DNA of 64,000 nucleotides from Paraburkholderia sp. BL9I2N2 (GCF_004339745.1 NZ_SMGP01000002.1:1736001-1800000); one strand, 5' to 3'; positions 1 to 8,656 are shown, counted from the stretch's first letter. Numbers and translations: made by a program. The notes: a model not told the origin generated them from the letters alone.

Positions 1-85
1 AGGCCGCCTGGTCCGCACCGCTCTGCGCGCTCTGTTCACGACACGCCTGATATTCGAACGACAGCGTCTGGTAGTTGATGCTCAT
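1..85 (-). CDS. N-terminal fragment of a protein, probably an FAD-dependent oxidoreductase
   Basis: Only the first 28 codons lie in the window; the gene runs off the left edge. It starts at an ATG (complement of 83-85) 54 bases after the stop of the MBL-fold gene and on the same strand, so the two may be co-transcribed. The visible start, MSINYQTLSFEY followed by a polar stretch, has no recognisable domain. Flavin monooxygenases of aromatic catabolism often carry a short N-terminal extension of this type before the dinucleotide-binding motif, which is why I suggest that family, but the diagnostic GxGxxG lies outside the window. Function is therefore a guess. Confidence 0.45.
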   Translation of the reverse strand, partial: MSINYQTLSFEYQACREQSAQSGADQAA

Positions 86-139
86 CTTGTGTCTCCGTCC
101 TTCTCCGCTCTGCGGCGTCTTGCTGTGCGTCTGTTCTTA

Positions 140-1099
140 TCAGGCTTGCAGCGCGTCCCACATTTCCTTGTCGCGCTGCGCGGTCCAGATACGCGGATGC
201 GTGATGCCGCTGGCTTCGTCGAAAGCGCGCGAGACGTCGAACGGCAGACAGTGCTCGTAGATGAAGACGTGGCCGAACTTCGGGTCCATGGCCTTGCGCG
301 TGTGCGCCATCGCGGCCTTCAGGTCGAGTTTCTGTTCGACGGCTTCACGGCCCTGTTGCAGCAACGTGGTGACGAAGTCTTTCGTGTAATCCAGACCCTT
401 GTTGACGTCTTCGGGCGTGGTCAGCGCGGGGCCGCGACCCGGCACGAGCTTGTCGGCCTTCAGCGCGCGCAATGCCTCGAGCGTGGCCGGCCATTGTTCG
501 AGCTGCGCGTCGCCGCAATAACAGGCCGCGTCGTACTCGACCAAGTCGCCGGAGAACAGCACCTTCTGCGATGGCAGCCACACCACCGTATCGCCCTTAG
601 TGTGACCCGCGCCGAGATGCGCGATGCGCACTTCGAGCTTGCCGAGGAACAGCGTCATTTCCTTTTCGAATACGAGCGTTGGCCACGTCAGGCCCGGCAC
701 CGTTTCGACGCCGGCGAACAGGCGCGGGAAGCGTTCAATTTCCGACTTCATGTCCGCTTCGCCGCGCTCGACGATCATCTCGTACGTGCCGCGGCTCGCG
801 ATCACTTCCTGCGCGCCTTCTTCGAAATACGCCGATGCACCGAGCACGCGCACCGCGTGATAGTGCGACAGCACGACGTATTTGATCGGCTTGTCCGTGA
901 CGCTGCGAATCTTCGCGATGAGGTCTTGCGCCATGGCCGGCGTGGCGGTGGTGTCGACGATCAGCACGCCGTCGTCGCCGATGATCACGCCCGAGTTCGG
1001 ATCGCCCTCGGCGGTGTACGCGTAGGCGTTCTCGGATAGCTTGGTCCACGTGACTTTCTTGACTTCCAGATCGGCCTGGGATGCGAATGCCTTTGCCAT
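140..1099 (-). CDS. MBL-fold metallo-hydrolase with altered metal motif
   Basis: A 319-residue metallo-beta-lactamase-fold protein. The start ATG at 1099 is preceded by GGGAGACAAGC, a good ribosome binding site, so an upstream in-frame ATG at 1234 is rejected. The fold is supported by the strand pattern DDGVLIVDT (about residues 42-50), the region VVLSHYHAVRV (about 76-85), GHTKGDTVVWLP and the later GDLVEYDAACYCGD. The canonical HxHxDH metal motif reads HYHAVR: the two first histidines are kept but Asp and the last His are replaced. There is no signal peptide, so it is cytoplasmic. It is divergent from two IclR regulators and lies just upstream of a possible flavin oxidoreductase, suggesting a role in catabolism of an unknown (perhaps aromatic) substrate. 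Substrate cannot be inferred. Confidence 0.85.
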   Translation of the reverse strand: MAKAFASQADLEVKKVTWTKLSENAYAYTAEGDPNSGVIIGDDGVLIVDTTATPAMAQDLIAKIRSVTDKPIKYVVLSHYHAVRVLGASAYFEEGAQEVIASRGTYEMIVERGEADMKSEIERFPRLFAGVETVPGLTWPTLVFEKEMTLFLGKLEVRIAHLGAGHTKGDTVVWLPSQKVLFSGDLVEYDAACYCGDAQLEQWPATLEALRALKADKLVPGRGPALTTPEDVNKGLDYTKDFVTTLLQQGREAVEQKLDLKAAMAHTRKAMDPKFGHVFIYEHCLPFDVSRAFDEASGITHPRIWTAQRDKEMWDALQA

Positions 1100-1261
1100 G
1101 CTTGTCTCCCTCAAAAGTTGGACGTGAGGCGAGACGGCAGGCTGCGCGAATGCCGCGCGGGCTGACAGTATTGGAGGATTGTCTCGCCCCGTTTTTGACT
1201 CTGTGACTGCGCCGGTGTGTCGGGGTGAATGCATCTTAGGACGGCGCCGGTTTATTTGTCA

Positions 1262-1281
1262 ATAGCGAAATGTATCGCTAT
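1262..1281. promoter_or_regulatory. Perfect palindrome between MBL gene and IclR gene (candidate operator)
   Basis: ATAGCGA-AATGTA-TCGCTAT forms a perfect 7-bp inverted repeat with a 6-base spacer in the 200-base divergent intergenic region, 24 bases before the first IclR start. A wider inverted repeat, CATCTTAGG at 1232-1240 and CCTAAGATG at 1299-1307, brackets it. IclR proteins bind short palindromes, so autoregulation plus control of the MBL gene is a reasonable inference. Confidence 0.45.
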
Positions 1282-1304
1282 ACACAAATCGCGAGAGGCC
1301 TAAG

Positions 1305-2225
1305 ATGAGAACAGAAAGGCACAGGCCATCGGTTAACATGGACCCTTTTTTACGGACGAGCGCGGGTGTGAGCAAAGCAGCGAAATCGCCCACGGGCAAA
1401 GGCACAGGCGGCAGCGAGACGACGGACGGCGGCAAGACGCAGCGCGGCATTCAGAGCGTCGAAGTGGGCGGTCGCGTGTTGCTGGCGCTCGCGCAGGCGC
1501 GCACGCCGCTCGCCTTGTCCGACCTCGCCAGCGCCGCGCAGATCGCGCCCGGGCAGGCGCACGCCTATCTGGTGAGCTTGAGCCGGCTGGGTCTGATCAA
1601 GCGCGACGAGCTTTCTGGCCGCTACGAACCCGGCCCGCTGTCGTTGCGGCTCGGTTTGCTGCATCTGGAAAACCAGCCGGCGTTTCGCGCCGCCGTGCCG
1701 CGCGTGGCCGCGCTGGCCGAAGCGATCGGTTTCAGCGTCGCGATCTGTATTGCCGGGCCGCAAGGGCCGACCATCGTTCGCTATGAGCACGCGGGCTTTC
1801 CGTTGCACGTCAATTTGCACGTGGGCACGGTGATGTCGCTGCCGGCCACATCGACGGGACGCGTGTTTTGCGCGTTTCTGCCGCGCGCGGCGCTGGATGC
1901 CATGTGGGCGAATCAGTCCGGCGCGGCGAGTCGCGCCATGACACCGCCTGACCAAAGCACCGCCTTCGAAGCCACGCTGGACGCGATCCGCGCGCGCGGC
2001 CTGGAGTGCAGCGTGGATGCGCCGAGTCCGGGCATCAGCAGTCTGAGCGCGCCCGTGCTGGATGCCGACGGCCGCTTGTCGCTCGCGCTGACGGTGATCG
2101 GCTCGACCGGCGCGATCGACGCCGCCGCCGACGGTCCGATCGCGCGCGCACTGCTTGCCGCGGCGCGCGACATCGGCGCCGAACTGGCAACCGCACCTTC
2201 CCTGCTGGCTTCTTCCGCATCGTGA
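1305..2225 (+). CDS. IclR-family transcriptional regulator 1
   Basis: A 306-residue regulator. An about 45-residue polar N-terminal extension precedes the winged helix (GIQSVEVGGRVLLALAQAR..., about residues 49-110, with the recognition region AHAYLVSLSRLGLIKR), then the IclR effector-binding domain (about 120-290; VGTVMSLPATSTGRVF is the typical ligand-pocket segment). ATG 1305 gives the longest reading; ATG 1338 is an alternative that would remove the first 11 residues. Divergent from the MBL gene and overlapping the next IclR gene by four bases, hence an operon. Probably controls the divergent catabolic genes in response to a small organic acid, which is family knowledge rather than something seen here. 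Confidence 0.85.
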   Translation: MRTERHRPSVNMDPFLRTSAGVSKAAKSPTGKGTGGSETTDGGKTQRGIQSVEVGGRVLLALAQARTPLALSDLASAAQIAPGQAHAYLVSLSRLGLIKRDELSGRYEPGPLSLRLGLLHLENQPAFRAAVPRVAALAEAIGFSVAICIAGPQGPTIVRYEHAGFPLHVNLHVGTVMSLPATSTGRVFCAFLPRAALDAMWANQSGAASRAMTPPDQSTAFEATLDAIRARGLECSVDAPSPGISSLSAPVLDADGRLSLALTVIGSTGAIDAAADGPIARALLAAARDIGAELATAPSLLASSAS

Positions 2226-3100
2226 CCGATTCTCTCGACACATCTCCCCGCACTTCCGGCGATGCCAAACCTCAACGCGGCATCCAGTCGCTCGATAGCA
2301 CGGGCGAGTTGTTGGCGGCGCTGGTCGCGGCGGCGCGGCCGCTGAATCTGCGCGATCTCGCGGCGGCCGCCGGCATGCCGCCGGCGAAAGCGTTTCCGCA
2401 CCTGGTGAGCCTGCTCAAAATCGGCTTGCTCAATCGCGATGCGGCGGGCTGTTTCGAAGCCGGGCCGCTCGCGCTGGAACTGGGTTTGATCGGTTTGCAG
2501 CGCTTGTCGCCGACGCGTGAAGCGGAGCCCGAGGTGGTCGAACTGGCGGCGTCGACGGGCATGAGCGTCGCGATGGCGGTGCTCGGGCCGCTTGGGCCGA
2601 CCGTCGTGCGCCTGGAGGAATCGGCGCGACCGCTGCACGTGAGCCTGCGGGTCGGCACGGTGATGTCGCTGGCGAATACGGCGATCGGCCGCGTGTTCGC
2701 CGCCTATGTGGCGGACGATGTGCGCGCGGGTTTGCTGGCGCAGGATCATCTGCGGTTGGCGGGTGCGGATGCGGCCGATGTTTTTGCGGGGAAGGCGAAG
2801 TCGGCAGCCGCCACGGACGCAGCGTCTGCTTTGCCGCCGCTGACGAAAGCCTATGCGCAGCGTCTTGCGCAAATCCGCGCGGACGGCATCGATACGGCAC
2901 TCAGCCGGCCTGTGCCGGGCATCAATACGTTAGCCGCGCCGGTGCTGGATCATACGGGCAGTATCTGCCTGGTCCTGGCGTTGATGGGGCCGAGCGGCAG
3001 CTTCGACAGTGAATTGACGGGCGGCCCGGCGCAGACTTTGCGCGCCGCGACGTCACGCTTGTCGCGACGTTTTGGGTGGATGGCGGCGGCTGCCGAGTAA
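2222..3100 (+). CDS. IclR-family transcriptional regulator 2 (GTG start, overlaps first)
   Basis: A 292-residue paralogue of the preceding protein: it repeats PQRGIQSLDSTGELLAAL and VGTVMSLANTAIGRVF in the same order, so the pair probably arose by tandem duplication. The start is GTG 2222, sharing GTGA with the stop of the upstream gene (translational coupling). An apparent longer frame opening at 2006 is only an overlap in another frame of gene 1. About 24 extra residues (alanine-rich, near residues 180-205) sit between the two halves of the effector domain relative to paralogue 1. The pair may act as a heteromer or respond to related ligands; this is inference. Confidence 0.85.
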   Translation: MTDSLDTSPRTSGDAKPQRGIQSLDSTGELLAALVAAARPLNLRDLAAAAGMPPAKAFPHLVSLLKIGLLNRDAAGCFEAGPLALELGLIGLQRLSPTREAEPEVVELAASTGMSVAMAVLGPLGPTVVRLEESARPLHVSLRVGTVMSLANTAIGRVFAAYVADDVRAGLLAQDHLRLAGADAADVFAGKAKSAAATDAASALPPLTKAYAQRLAQIRADGIDTALSRPVPGINTLAAPVLDHTGSICLVLALMGPSGSFDSELTGGPAQTLRAATSRLSRRFGWMAAAAE

Positions 3101-3140
3101 TCAAAACTGCGCGGAAATCGACAAGCGACTTCCGCGCCGC

Positions 3141-4004
3141 TCAATCCCCCGCCGCCTCCGGCTCATGCGACGCCAACCTCGCCTTCGCATGCCGCATCTT
3201 CTCGAGCGTCTTCGGTCCGGCTTTGAGCGCGACGCCAATCGCCAGCGCGTCCATGATGCACAGATGCACGAGCCGCGACACGCCCGGCGTATTCGGATCG
3301 ATCGGGCTCGGCACGCGCAGCAGCAGCGCAATATCCACCAGCCACGCCAGCCGCGAGCCGACATTCGTCAGCGCAATCGTGGTCGCGCCACACTCCTTGG
3401 CAATCTGAATGCTCTCGTTGACTTCGACACTGCGGCCCGAATGTGAAATCGCAAAGGCGACATCGCCCGGTTCCATGAGGCCCGCGTAAAGACGCTGAAG
3501 ATGCCCATCCGTAAACGCAGTGGATGCAATATCGAGCCGCAGAAACCGCAGCGCCGCATCTTGCGCGACCAATCCCGAACCCGAACCGACGCCAAAGAAA
3601 AACACCCGCCGCGCGCTCGACAACGCAGCAATCGCACTCTCGACTACCGCCGGATCCAGCGCGCCACGCGCATGCGTGATGCCGTCGACCGCTGCCTCGC
3701 CCACCTTGTCCATGAGCGTCTGCACGTCGTCGTCGCGCGCCACCGCCGTGGATGCATACGGCAGCCCGCCCGCCACGCTCTGCGCCAATTGCATCTTGAA
3801 GTCGCGCAGACCATGCGCACCGATCGCGCGGCAAAAGCGCGTGACGGAAGGCTCGGACACGTCCGCGCGCTGCGCGAGTTCGGTGATGCTCGCGCGCATC
3901 GCGAAGTCGACGTCGCTCAACACCATGTCGGCGACCTTACGCTCTGCGGGCCGCAAACTGGCGAGTGCACTGCGGATGTGGGGAATCAAGTTCGGTGCGG
4001 ACAC
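3141..4004 (-). CDS. RpiR/MurR-family transcriptional regulator
   Basis: A 287-residue protein with an N-terminal HTH_6 helix-turn-helix (residues 1-77; ITELAQRADVSEPSVTRFCRAIG is the recognition segment) and a SIS sugar-phosphate-binding domain (about 120-260; RVFFFGVGSGSGLVAQDAALR and the SHSGRSVEV loop). I chose GTG 4004 because AAGGAA lies six bases upstream; the ATG at 4097 would add 31 unlikely residues. RpiR proteins sense phosphorylated sugars. It heads a minus-strand group next to an ABC ATPase and SDR and likely regulates this sugar or polyol uptake locus, including the divergent binding-protein operon. Confidence 0.9.
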   Translation of the reverse strand: MSAPNLIPHIRSALASLRPAERKVADMVLSDVDFAMRASITELAQRADVSEPSVTRFCRAIGAHGLRDFKMQLAQSVAGGLPYASTAVARDDDVQTLMDKVGEAAVDGITHARGALDPAVVESAIAALSSARRVFFFGVGSGSGLVAQDAALRFLRLDIASTAFTDGHLQRLYAGLMEPGDVAFAISHSGRSVEVNESIQIAKECGATTIALTNVGSRLAWLVDIALLLRVPSPIDPNTPGVSRLVHLCIMDALAIGVALKAGPKTLEKMRHAKARLASHEPEAAGD

Positions 4005-4174
4005 CCGGTGTTCCTTAAAAGCGCCCCCAGACCTGTCGCTTCGCGCGAGGCCCCCCGAGGGGATGAGAAAACTTGGGGCGGCCCGGCGTCTTCTCACGGG
4101 TTAAATGAATCCGCGTCGCAGCTTCAGCGAGCCCGAGGCAAGCTCGTATCGACCTCAAAACAGCAACACGCGGT

Positions 4175-5257
4175 TCAGACCAGCCTGCGTCCACTCTCCG
4201 TATCGAACAGATGAATATGTTCGGCCGGCAACCGCAGCGTCACGCGCTGGCCGGGCTCGATTTTCGAGCGCTGACGAGTCGTCACGCACCACGTGCTGCC
4301 GCCTATTTTCCCGTACAAGTGAGTCTCCGCACCAGTCGGCTCGACCACTTCGACTTCCATCGTCGCGTCGGGTGTCGGCGTCATGGTTTCGATGTGTTCC
4401 GGCCGCACGCCGAGCGTGACCTTCGCGCCGACCACGGCCGACGCGGGCGCGCCTTCCAGCACGATCTCGCCACCGTCCGTCAGATTCAGCGAGAGGCCCT
4501 GACCTTGCGCGCGGCTCGCGATCACACCTTCGGCGAAGTTCATCGACGGCGAGCCGAGAAAGCTCGCCACGAACAAATTCGCCGGATGATCGTACAGTTC
4601 CAGCGGACGGCCGATCTGCTCGATCCGTCCCGCGTTCATGACGACGATGCGGTCCGCCATTGTCATGGCTTCGATCTGATCATGCGTGACGTAGATCACC
4701 GTATTCTTCAGCCGCTGATGCAGCGCCTTGATTTCGGTGCGCATCTGCACGCGCAGTTTGGCGTCGAGATTGGACAGCGGCTCATCGAACAGGAACAGCG
4801 ACGGCTCGCGCACCACCGCGCGGCCCATTGCCACGCGTTGCCGCTGGCCGCCCGACAGCGCGCGCGGCAAACGGTCCAGATAGCCGCCGAGGTTCAGCAT
4901 CTTCGCGGCGGCTTCGATCCGCGGCTTGAAACTCGCCGACGACTCCTTGCGAATCCGCGGCCCGAACGCGATGTTTTCGTAGACGGACAGATGCGGATAC
5001 AGCGCGTAGCTCTGGAACACCATCGAGATATTGCGCTGCTGCGGCGCGAGACTGTTCGCGCGCGTGCCGCCGATCATCAGATCCCCGCCGCTGATTTCCT
5101 CGAGCCCCGCCACCATGCGCATCAACGTGCTCTTGCCGCAGCCCGACGGCCCGACCAGCACGACGAACTCGCCGTCGTCGATGTCGAGATCGATGCCGTG
5201 CACCACTTGCGTGTCGCCATAGCGTTTGAAGATGCCGCTCAGTTGCACTGCTGCCAT
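4175..5257 (-). CDS. Sugar ABC transporter ATP-binding protein (UgpC/MalK type)
   Basis: A 360-residue nucleotide-binding subunit. Walker A GPSGCGKST is at residues 36-44, the signature LSGGQRQRV near 134, Walker B FLFDEPLSNLDAKLR just after, and the switch His in YVTHDQ. The C-terminal ~120 residues form the TOBE/OB region found in the CUT1 carbohydrate family (ATPases that also interact with regulators). It energises the permeases encoded at 7766-9504 on the other strand; the ATPase being separated and divergent is common in Burkholderiales sugar systems. Substrate probably a sugar, sugar alcohol or glycerol-phosphate-like compound; not determinable from the sequence. Confidence 0.93.
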   Translation of the reverse strand: MAAVQLSGIFKRYGDTQVVHGIDLDIDDGEFVVLVGPSGCGKSTLMRMVAGLEEISGGDLMIGGTRANSLAPQQRNISMVFQSYALYPHLSVYENIAFGPRIRKESSASFKPRIEAAAKMLNLGGYLDRLPRALSGGQRQRVAMGRAVVREPSLFLFDEPLSNLDAKLRVQMRTEIKALHQRLKNTVIYVTHDQIEAMTMADRIVVMNAGRIEQIGRPLELYDHPANLFVASFLGSPSMNFAEGVIASRAQGQGLSLNLTDGGEIVLEGAPASAVVGAKVTLGVRPEHIETMTPTPDATMEVEVVEPTGAETHLYGKIGGSTWCVTTRQRSKIEPGQRVTLRLPAEHIHLFDTESGRRLV

Positions 5258-5322
5258 GCTGTCCTCATCGTCTTGCTTCGTTGACTCGATCTCGTGCTAC
5301 TTGCAATGTTGCCGCGCGCGGT

Positions 5323-6096
5323 TCAGAGCGATTCGAGCGTCAGTTCTTCCGCCATCAGACGGTTGCCGGCCATCAGGCCGCCGTCGACCGGTAATGCAAC
5401 GCCGGTAATTACGCGCGCCATCGGTGAGGCGAGAAACAGCACGGCGTCGGCGATGTCGTCAGGTGTCGCGAAGTCGCGCAACGGGTACCACTTTTTCAGA
5501 TCCTCGAAGACCCGCGGATTCTTGTCGACGCGCGCCTGCCACGCCTGCGTCTTCACCGTGCCGGGACACACGATGTTCGCGCGAATCCCGTAGCGTCCGA
5601 GTTCGAGCGCGAGCGCCTTCGTATAACTGATGAGCCCGGCCTTCGCCGCGCTGTACGCCGGATGACCGAGCGCTGCCATGCCGTTCACCGAACCGATCAG
5701 CACCAGCGCGCCCCGTTGCCGCTCGATCATCGACGCGCGCACGGCCTCGACCGTGTGAAACGTGCCGTTCAGATTCAGATGAATGTCGCGCTGCCAGCTC
5801 GCGACATCCGTCGTGGCAAGCGTCAGACCTTGTGCCGCGCCCGCGTTGGCGACCAGCACATCCACCGGAGCGCGCACCTTGACCGCGGCGGCCACGGCTT
5901 GCTGCACTGCGGCGGCGTCGCCGATATCGACCGCGATCGGTGTGACGTGCGCCTCGCCGAGTTGCGCGGTCAAAGCCTTCAGCGCGGCGGCGTCGATGTC
6001 GAGCGCCAGCACCGTATCGCCCTGTTCCACGAAGCGCCTGCACAACACGCTGCCGATGCCGCCGCAAGCGCCCGTTACCAACACCACACGATTCAT
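5323..6096 (-). CDS. SDR-family NAD(P)-dependent dehydrogenase
   Basis: A 257-residue classical short-chain dehydrogenase. The cofactor motif TGACGGIG is at residues 8-15, the NAG motif appears as VANAGAA near 90, and the catalytic Ser and YSAAK (Tyr-xxx-Lys) lie near 138-155. The start at 6096 has GAGGCGGAC directly upstream; an upstream ATG at 6183 is rejected. It sits 65 bases upstream of the ABC ATPase gene on the same strand, so it most likely oxidises the imported sugar or polyol. The substrate-defining C-terminus gives no clear clue. Confidence 0.9.
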   Translation of the reverse strand: MNRVVLVTGACGGIGSVLCRRFVEQGDTVLALDIDAAALKALTAQLGEAHVTPIAVDIGDAAAVQQAVAAAVKVRAPVDVLVANAGAAQGLTLATTDVASWQRDIHLNLNGTFHTVEAVRASMIERQRGALVLIGSVNGMAALGHPAYSAAKAGLISYTKALALELGRYGIRANIVCPGTVKTQAWQARVDKNPRVFEDLKKWYPLRDFATPDDIADAVLFLASPMARVITGVALPVDGGLMAGNRLMAEELTLESL

Positions 6097-6279
6097 GTCC
6101 GCCTCGCTCTTCAACCGCGCCGCCAGCACCGGATTAGCGTGTAAATTTCTTACAAACCAAGGCTGGCGCAGTTGTCTAGTCATCCCGAAGATTGGGTATC
6201 CGTGACATCACGCTATGCAGAATACCCCTGCTTTACAGCATCTTATGCACAAAACTGGCCGGGAAGAAATATGGCAGAC

Positions 6280-6318
6280 CCTACGTGACAAGCTATTTTG
6301 CGTCATGTAGGATTTTTT
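6280..6318 (+). terminator. Hairpin plus T-tract in the leader of the sugar-binding-protein gene
   Basis: CCTACGTGAC and GTCATGTAGG form a 10-bp stem (one G-T wobble) around a 12-base AT-rich loop, followed by A and six T. It has intrinsic-terminator form but lies 58 bases upstream of the binding-protein start at 6376, with the remaining divergent region (6097-6279) upstream. It may be an attenuator, or the symmetric DNA may be the RpiR operator. The two readings cannot be separated here. Confidence 0.5.
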
Positions 6319-6375
6319 CAAACAATTCAACCCGAAGCGGCCGGCGACGGCAGCAAACCACCCCAGGAGAGAGAA

Positions 6376-7608
6376 ATGTCGTTGCATGCCCGTGCTTCCC
6401 TCGCGCTAGGCAAAATTGCCGTGGCGCTCGCGTTTGCAGGTATCGCCGTCGCGGCTCACGCCGACACGGTCCGCGTGACCGTCGCCCACTACAGCGACGC
6501 GACCGCACCGTACTTCGAAAAGATGGCCCGTAACTTCGAGAAGGCCAATCCCGGCACGACCATCAAGATCGAAGATGTGAACTGGGACACGCTGCAACAG
6601 AAACTGCAAACAGACATTTCAGGCAACGCCAACGCCGACCTCGCGATTGTCGGCACACGGTGGCTGCTCGACTTCGTGAAGGACGACGTCGCCGAGCCGC
6701 TCGACGGCTATATGGACGCCAGCTTCAAGAGCCGCTTCATCGGCCCGTTCCTCGCGCCGGGTGAAATCAACGGCAAGGTGTACGGCCTGCCGATCGCCGC
6801 TTCCGCACGCGCGCTGTACTACAACAAAGACCTGCTCGCGAAAGTCGGCTATCCCGACGGCCCGAAGACCTGGAACGACGTGATCGAAGCGTCGAAGAAA
6901 CTGAAGGCGCAGGGCATTGCCGGCTTCGGTCTGCAAGGCAAGGAAATCGAAACGGACGTCTACTATTACTACGCCCTGTGGACCAATGGTGGCGACGTGG
7001 TCGGCAAGGACGGCAAAGCGGCGTTCAATTCGCCGGCCGGCATCAAGGCCGCCACGCTCTACAAGACGATGATCGACCAGGGCCTGACGCAACCGGGCGT
7101 GACTGGCTATAGCCGCGAAGACGTGCAGAATCTGTTCAAGCAAGGCCGCGTCGCGATGATGATCTCCGCGCCGTTCCTCGCCAAGCAGATCAAGAAAGAA
7201 GCGCCGAACCTGAAGTACGGCATCGATCCGATTCCGATGGGCACGGCACACGCCACCTACGCTGTCACGGACTCGATCGTGATGTTCAAGAACTCGAAGG
7301 TGAAGAAGTCGGCGTGGAAGTTCCTCGACTATCTGTTCACGAAGGAACCGCGCGTGGAGTTCACCACGACCGAAGGCTTCCTGCCGACCACCAAGGCTGA
7401 GGCAACCGACCCGGCATTCAATGATCCGGACACCAAGGCCTTCGTCGCGCTGCTGCCGACCGCCCACTTCGCACCGACCGTGACCGGCTGGGAAGACACC
7501 GCCAAGGCCGTGACCGATGCAATGCAGTCGATCTACCTGGGCAAGGCGAAGCCGGCTGACGCATTGAACGCGGCGGCCACGCAAGCGAACAAGTCGCTCG
7601 GTAAGTGA
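6376..7608 (+). CDS. Extracellular sugar-binding protein of ABC transporter
   Basis: A 410-residue family 1 solute-binding protein. Residues 1-29 are a Sec signal peptide (positively charged start, hydrophobic core ending AVAAHA), giving a mature protein from about DTVRVTVAHYSD. The body has typical features such as NTDL-like NADLAIVGTRW, YGLPIAASARALYYNKDLL and GWEDTAKAVTDAMQ. GGAGAGAGAA precedes the ATG, which decides the start over the in-frame ATG at 6298. It delivers substrate in the periplasm to the permeases downstream. A strong stem-loop follows the stop codon. Confidence 0.93.
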   Translation: MSLHARASLALGKIAVALAFAGIAVAAHADTVRVTVAHYSDATAPYFEKMARNFEKANPGTTIKIEDVNWDTLQQKLQTDISGNANADLAIVGTRWLLDFVKDDVAEPLDGYMDASFKSRFIGPFLAPGEINGKVYGLPIAASARALYYNKDLLAKVGYPDGPKTWNDVIEASKKLKAQGIAGFGLQGKEIETDVYYYYALWTNGGDVVGKDGKAAFNSPAGIKAATLYKTMIDQGLTQPGVTGYSREDVQNLFKQGRVAMMISAPFLAKQIKKEAPNLKYGIDPIPMGTAHATYAVTDSIVMFKNSKVKKSAWKFLDYLFTKEPRVEFTTTEGFLPTTKAEATDPAFNDPDTKAFVALLPTAHFAPTVTGWEDTAKAVTDAMQSIYLGKAKPADALNAAATQANKSLGK

Positions 7609-7656
7609 TCACGCAGCACAGTCGTACTGATCTCGTAGTGATCTGCTGAACCCGGA

Positions 7657-7688
7657 ACGCGCGCCGCCACTACGAAGGCGGTGCGCGT
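7657..7688 (+). terminator. Intercistronic stem-loop after the binding-protein gene
   Basis: A 12-bp stem (ACGCGCGCCGCC with GGCGGTGCGCGT, one G-T pair) around an 8-base loop, followed by only TT. It lies 48 bases after the binding-protein stop and 77 bases before the first permease. Such elements (as in malE-malF) partly terminate or protect the 3-prime end, so that binding protein is made in excess over permeases. That role is inferred from position. Confidence 0.6.
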
Positions 7689-7765
7689 TTCGCTCGTAAT
7701 GCACTATCCGGCCCATCCCGACGCGCCTGCTCATCAATGCGGACGCGCCTTACGATCGAGCACGC

Positions 7766-8656
7766 ATGAGCCGTTCCGCTTCTTCGCGCCTGCAAGCGCC
7801 CTGGTTGCTAATCGCGCCGAGTCTGGTACTGGCGCTCTTCATCATCAGCTATCCGATTTTCAACATCGTGTGGCAATCGCTGCACGAGGTCTCGCGCTTC
7901 GGCGCGATTCGCGATTTCACCGGTCTGCGGAATTTCTACACGATCTTCAGCGACCCCGCGTTTCTTGCCGCCGCCAAGCGGACCATTGTCTGGACCGTGT
8001 GTGTGGTGGGCGGCACGGTGCTGATCTCGGTGCCCGTCGCGCTGGTGCTGAATCAGGATTTCTATGGACGCGGCGTGGCGCGCACGATCGTGATGCTGCC
8101 GTGGTCCGTCTCGCTGACCATGACCGCCGTGGTCTGGCGCTGGGCCTTCAACGACGACTACGGCATGGTCAACGTCACGTTGCAGCGCCTCGGCTTGATC
8201 AGCGGTCCGATTCATTGGCTGGCCACGCCGGAGCTCGCGTTTCCGGTCGAAATCGCAGTCGGCATTCTGGTGTCGATTCCGTTTACGGTGACGATTCTGC
8301 TGGGCGGTTTGTCCTCGGTGCCCGGCGACATTTACGAAGCCGCTCGCATGGACGGCGCGAGCGCCTGGCAGCAGTTTCGCAAACTCACCATGCCGCTGTT
8401 GCGGCCGTTCATCAACATGACGATTCTGTTGAACGTGATCTACGTGTTCAACTCGTTTCCGATCATCTGGGTGATGACGCAGGGCGGCCCCGACAACAGC
8501 ACGCACATTCTCGTCACGTATCTCTACGAGCTCGGCTTCCGGCTCGGGCGCCCCGGCGAAGCTGCAGCGGTGTCACTGATCATGCTCGTCATGCTGTTCG
8601 TTTTCTCGATCGCCTATCTGCGCCTGCAGCCCGCGAAAGAAGGAGATCCGTCATGA
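7766..8656 (+). CDS. Sugar ABC transporter permease 1 (MalF/UgpA-like)
   Basis: A 296-residue inner-membrane protein with about six hydrophobic helices, beginning with WLLIAPSLVLALFIISYPI after a short cytoplasmic head. The EAA loop that contacts the ATPase reads IYEAARMDGASAWQQF (about residues 190-205). The stop overlaps the start of the second permease by four bases (ATGA), showing coupled translation. Together with the binding protein and the ATPase at 4175-5257 it forms one importer. An apparent 607-residue frame spanning 7681-9504 is the second permease with an artefactual N-terminal extension through this gene. Confidence 0.93.
   Translation: MSRSASSRLQAPWLLIAPSLVLALFIISYPIFNIVWQSLHEVSRFGAIRDFTGLRNFYTIFSDPAFLAAAKRTIVWTVCVVGGTVLISVPVALVLNQDFYGRGVARTIVMLPWSVSLTMTAVVWRWAFNDDYGMVNVTLQRLGLISGPIHWLATPELAFPVEIAVGILVSIPFTVTILLGGLSSVPGDIYEAARMDGASAWQQFRKLTMPLLRPFINMTILLNVIYVFNSFPIIWVMTQGGPDNSTHILVTYLYELGFRLGRPGEAAAVSLIMLVMLFVFSIAYLRLQPAKEGDPS

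Noticed and set aside
7681..8652. N-terminal extension of the second permease
   Set aside because: It lies on the permease 1 gene in another frame; overlap ATGA and the ribosome site at 8640 show the true start.
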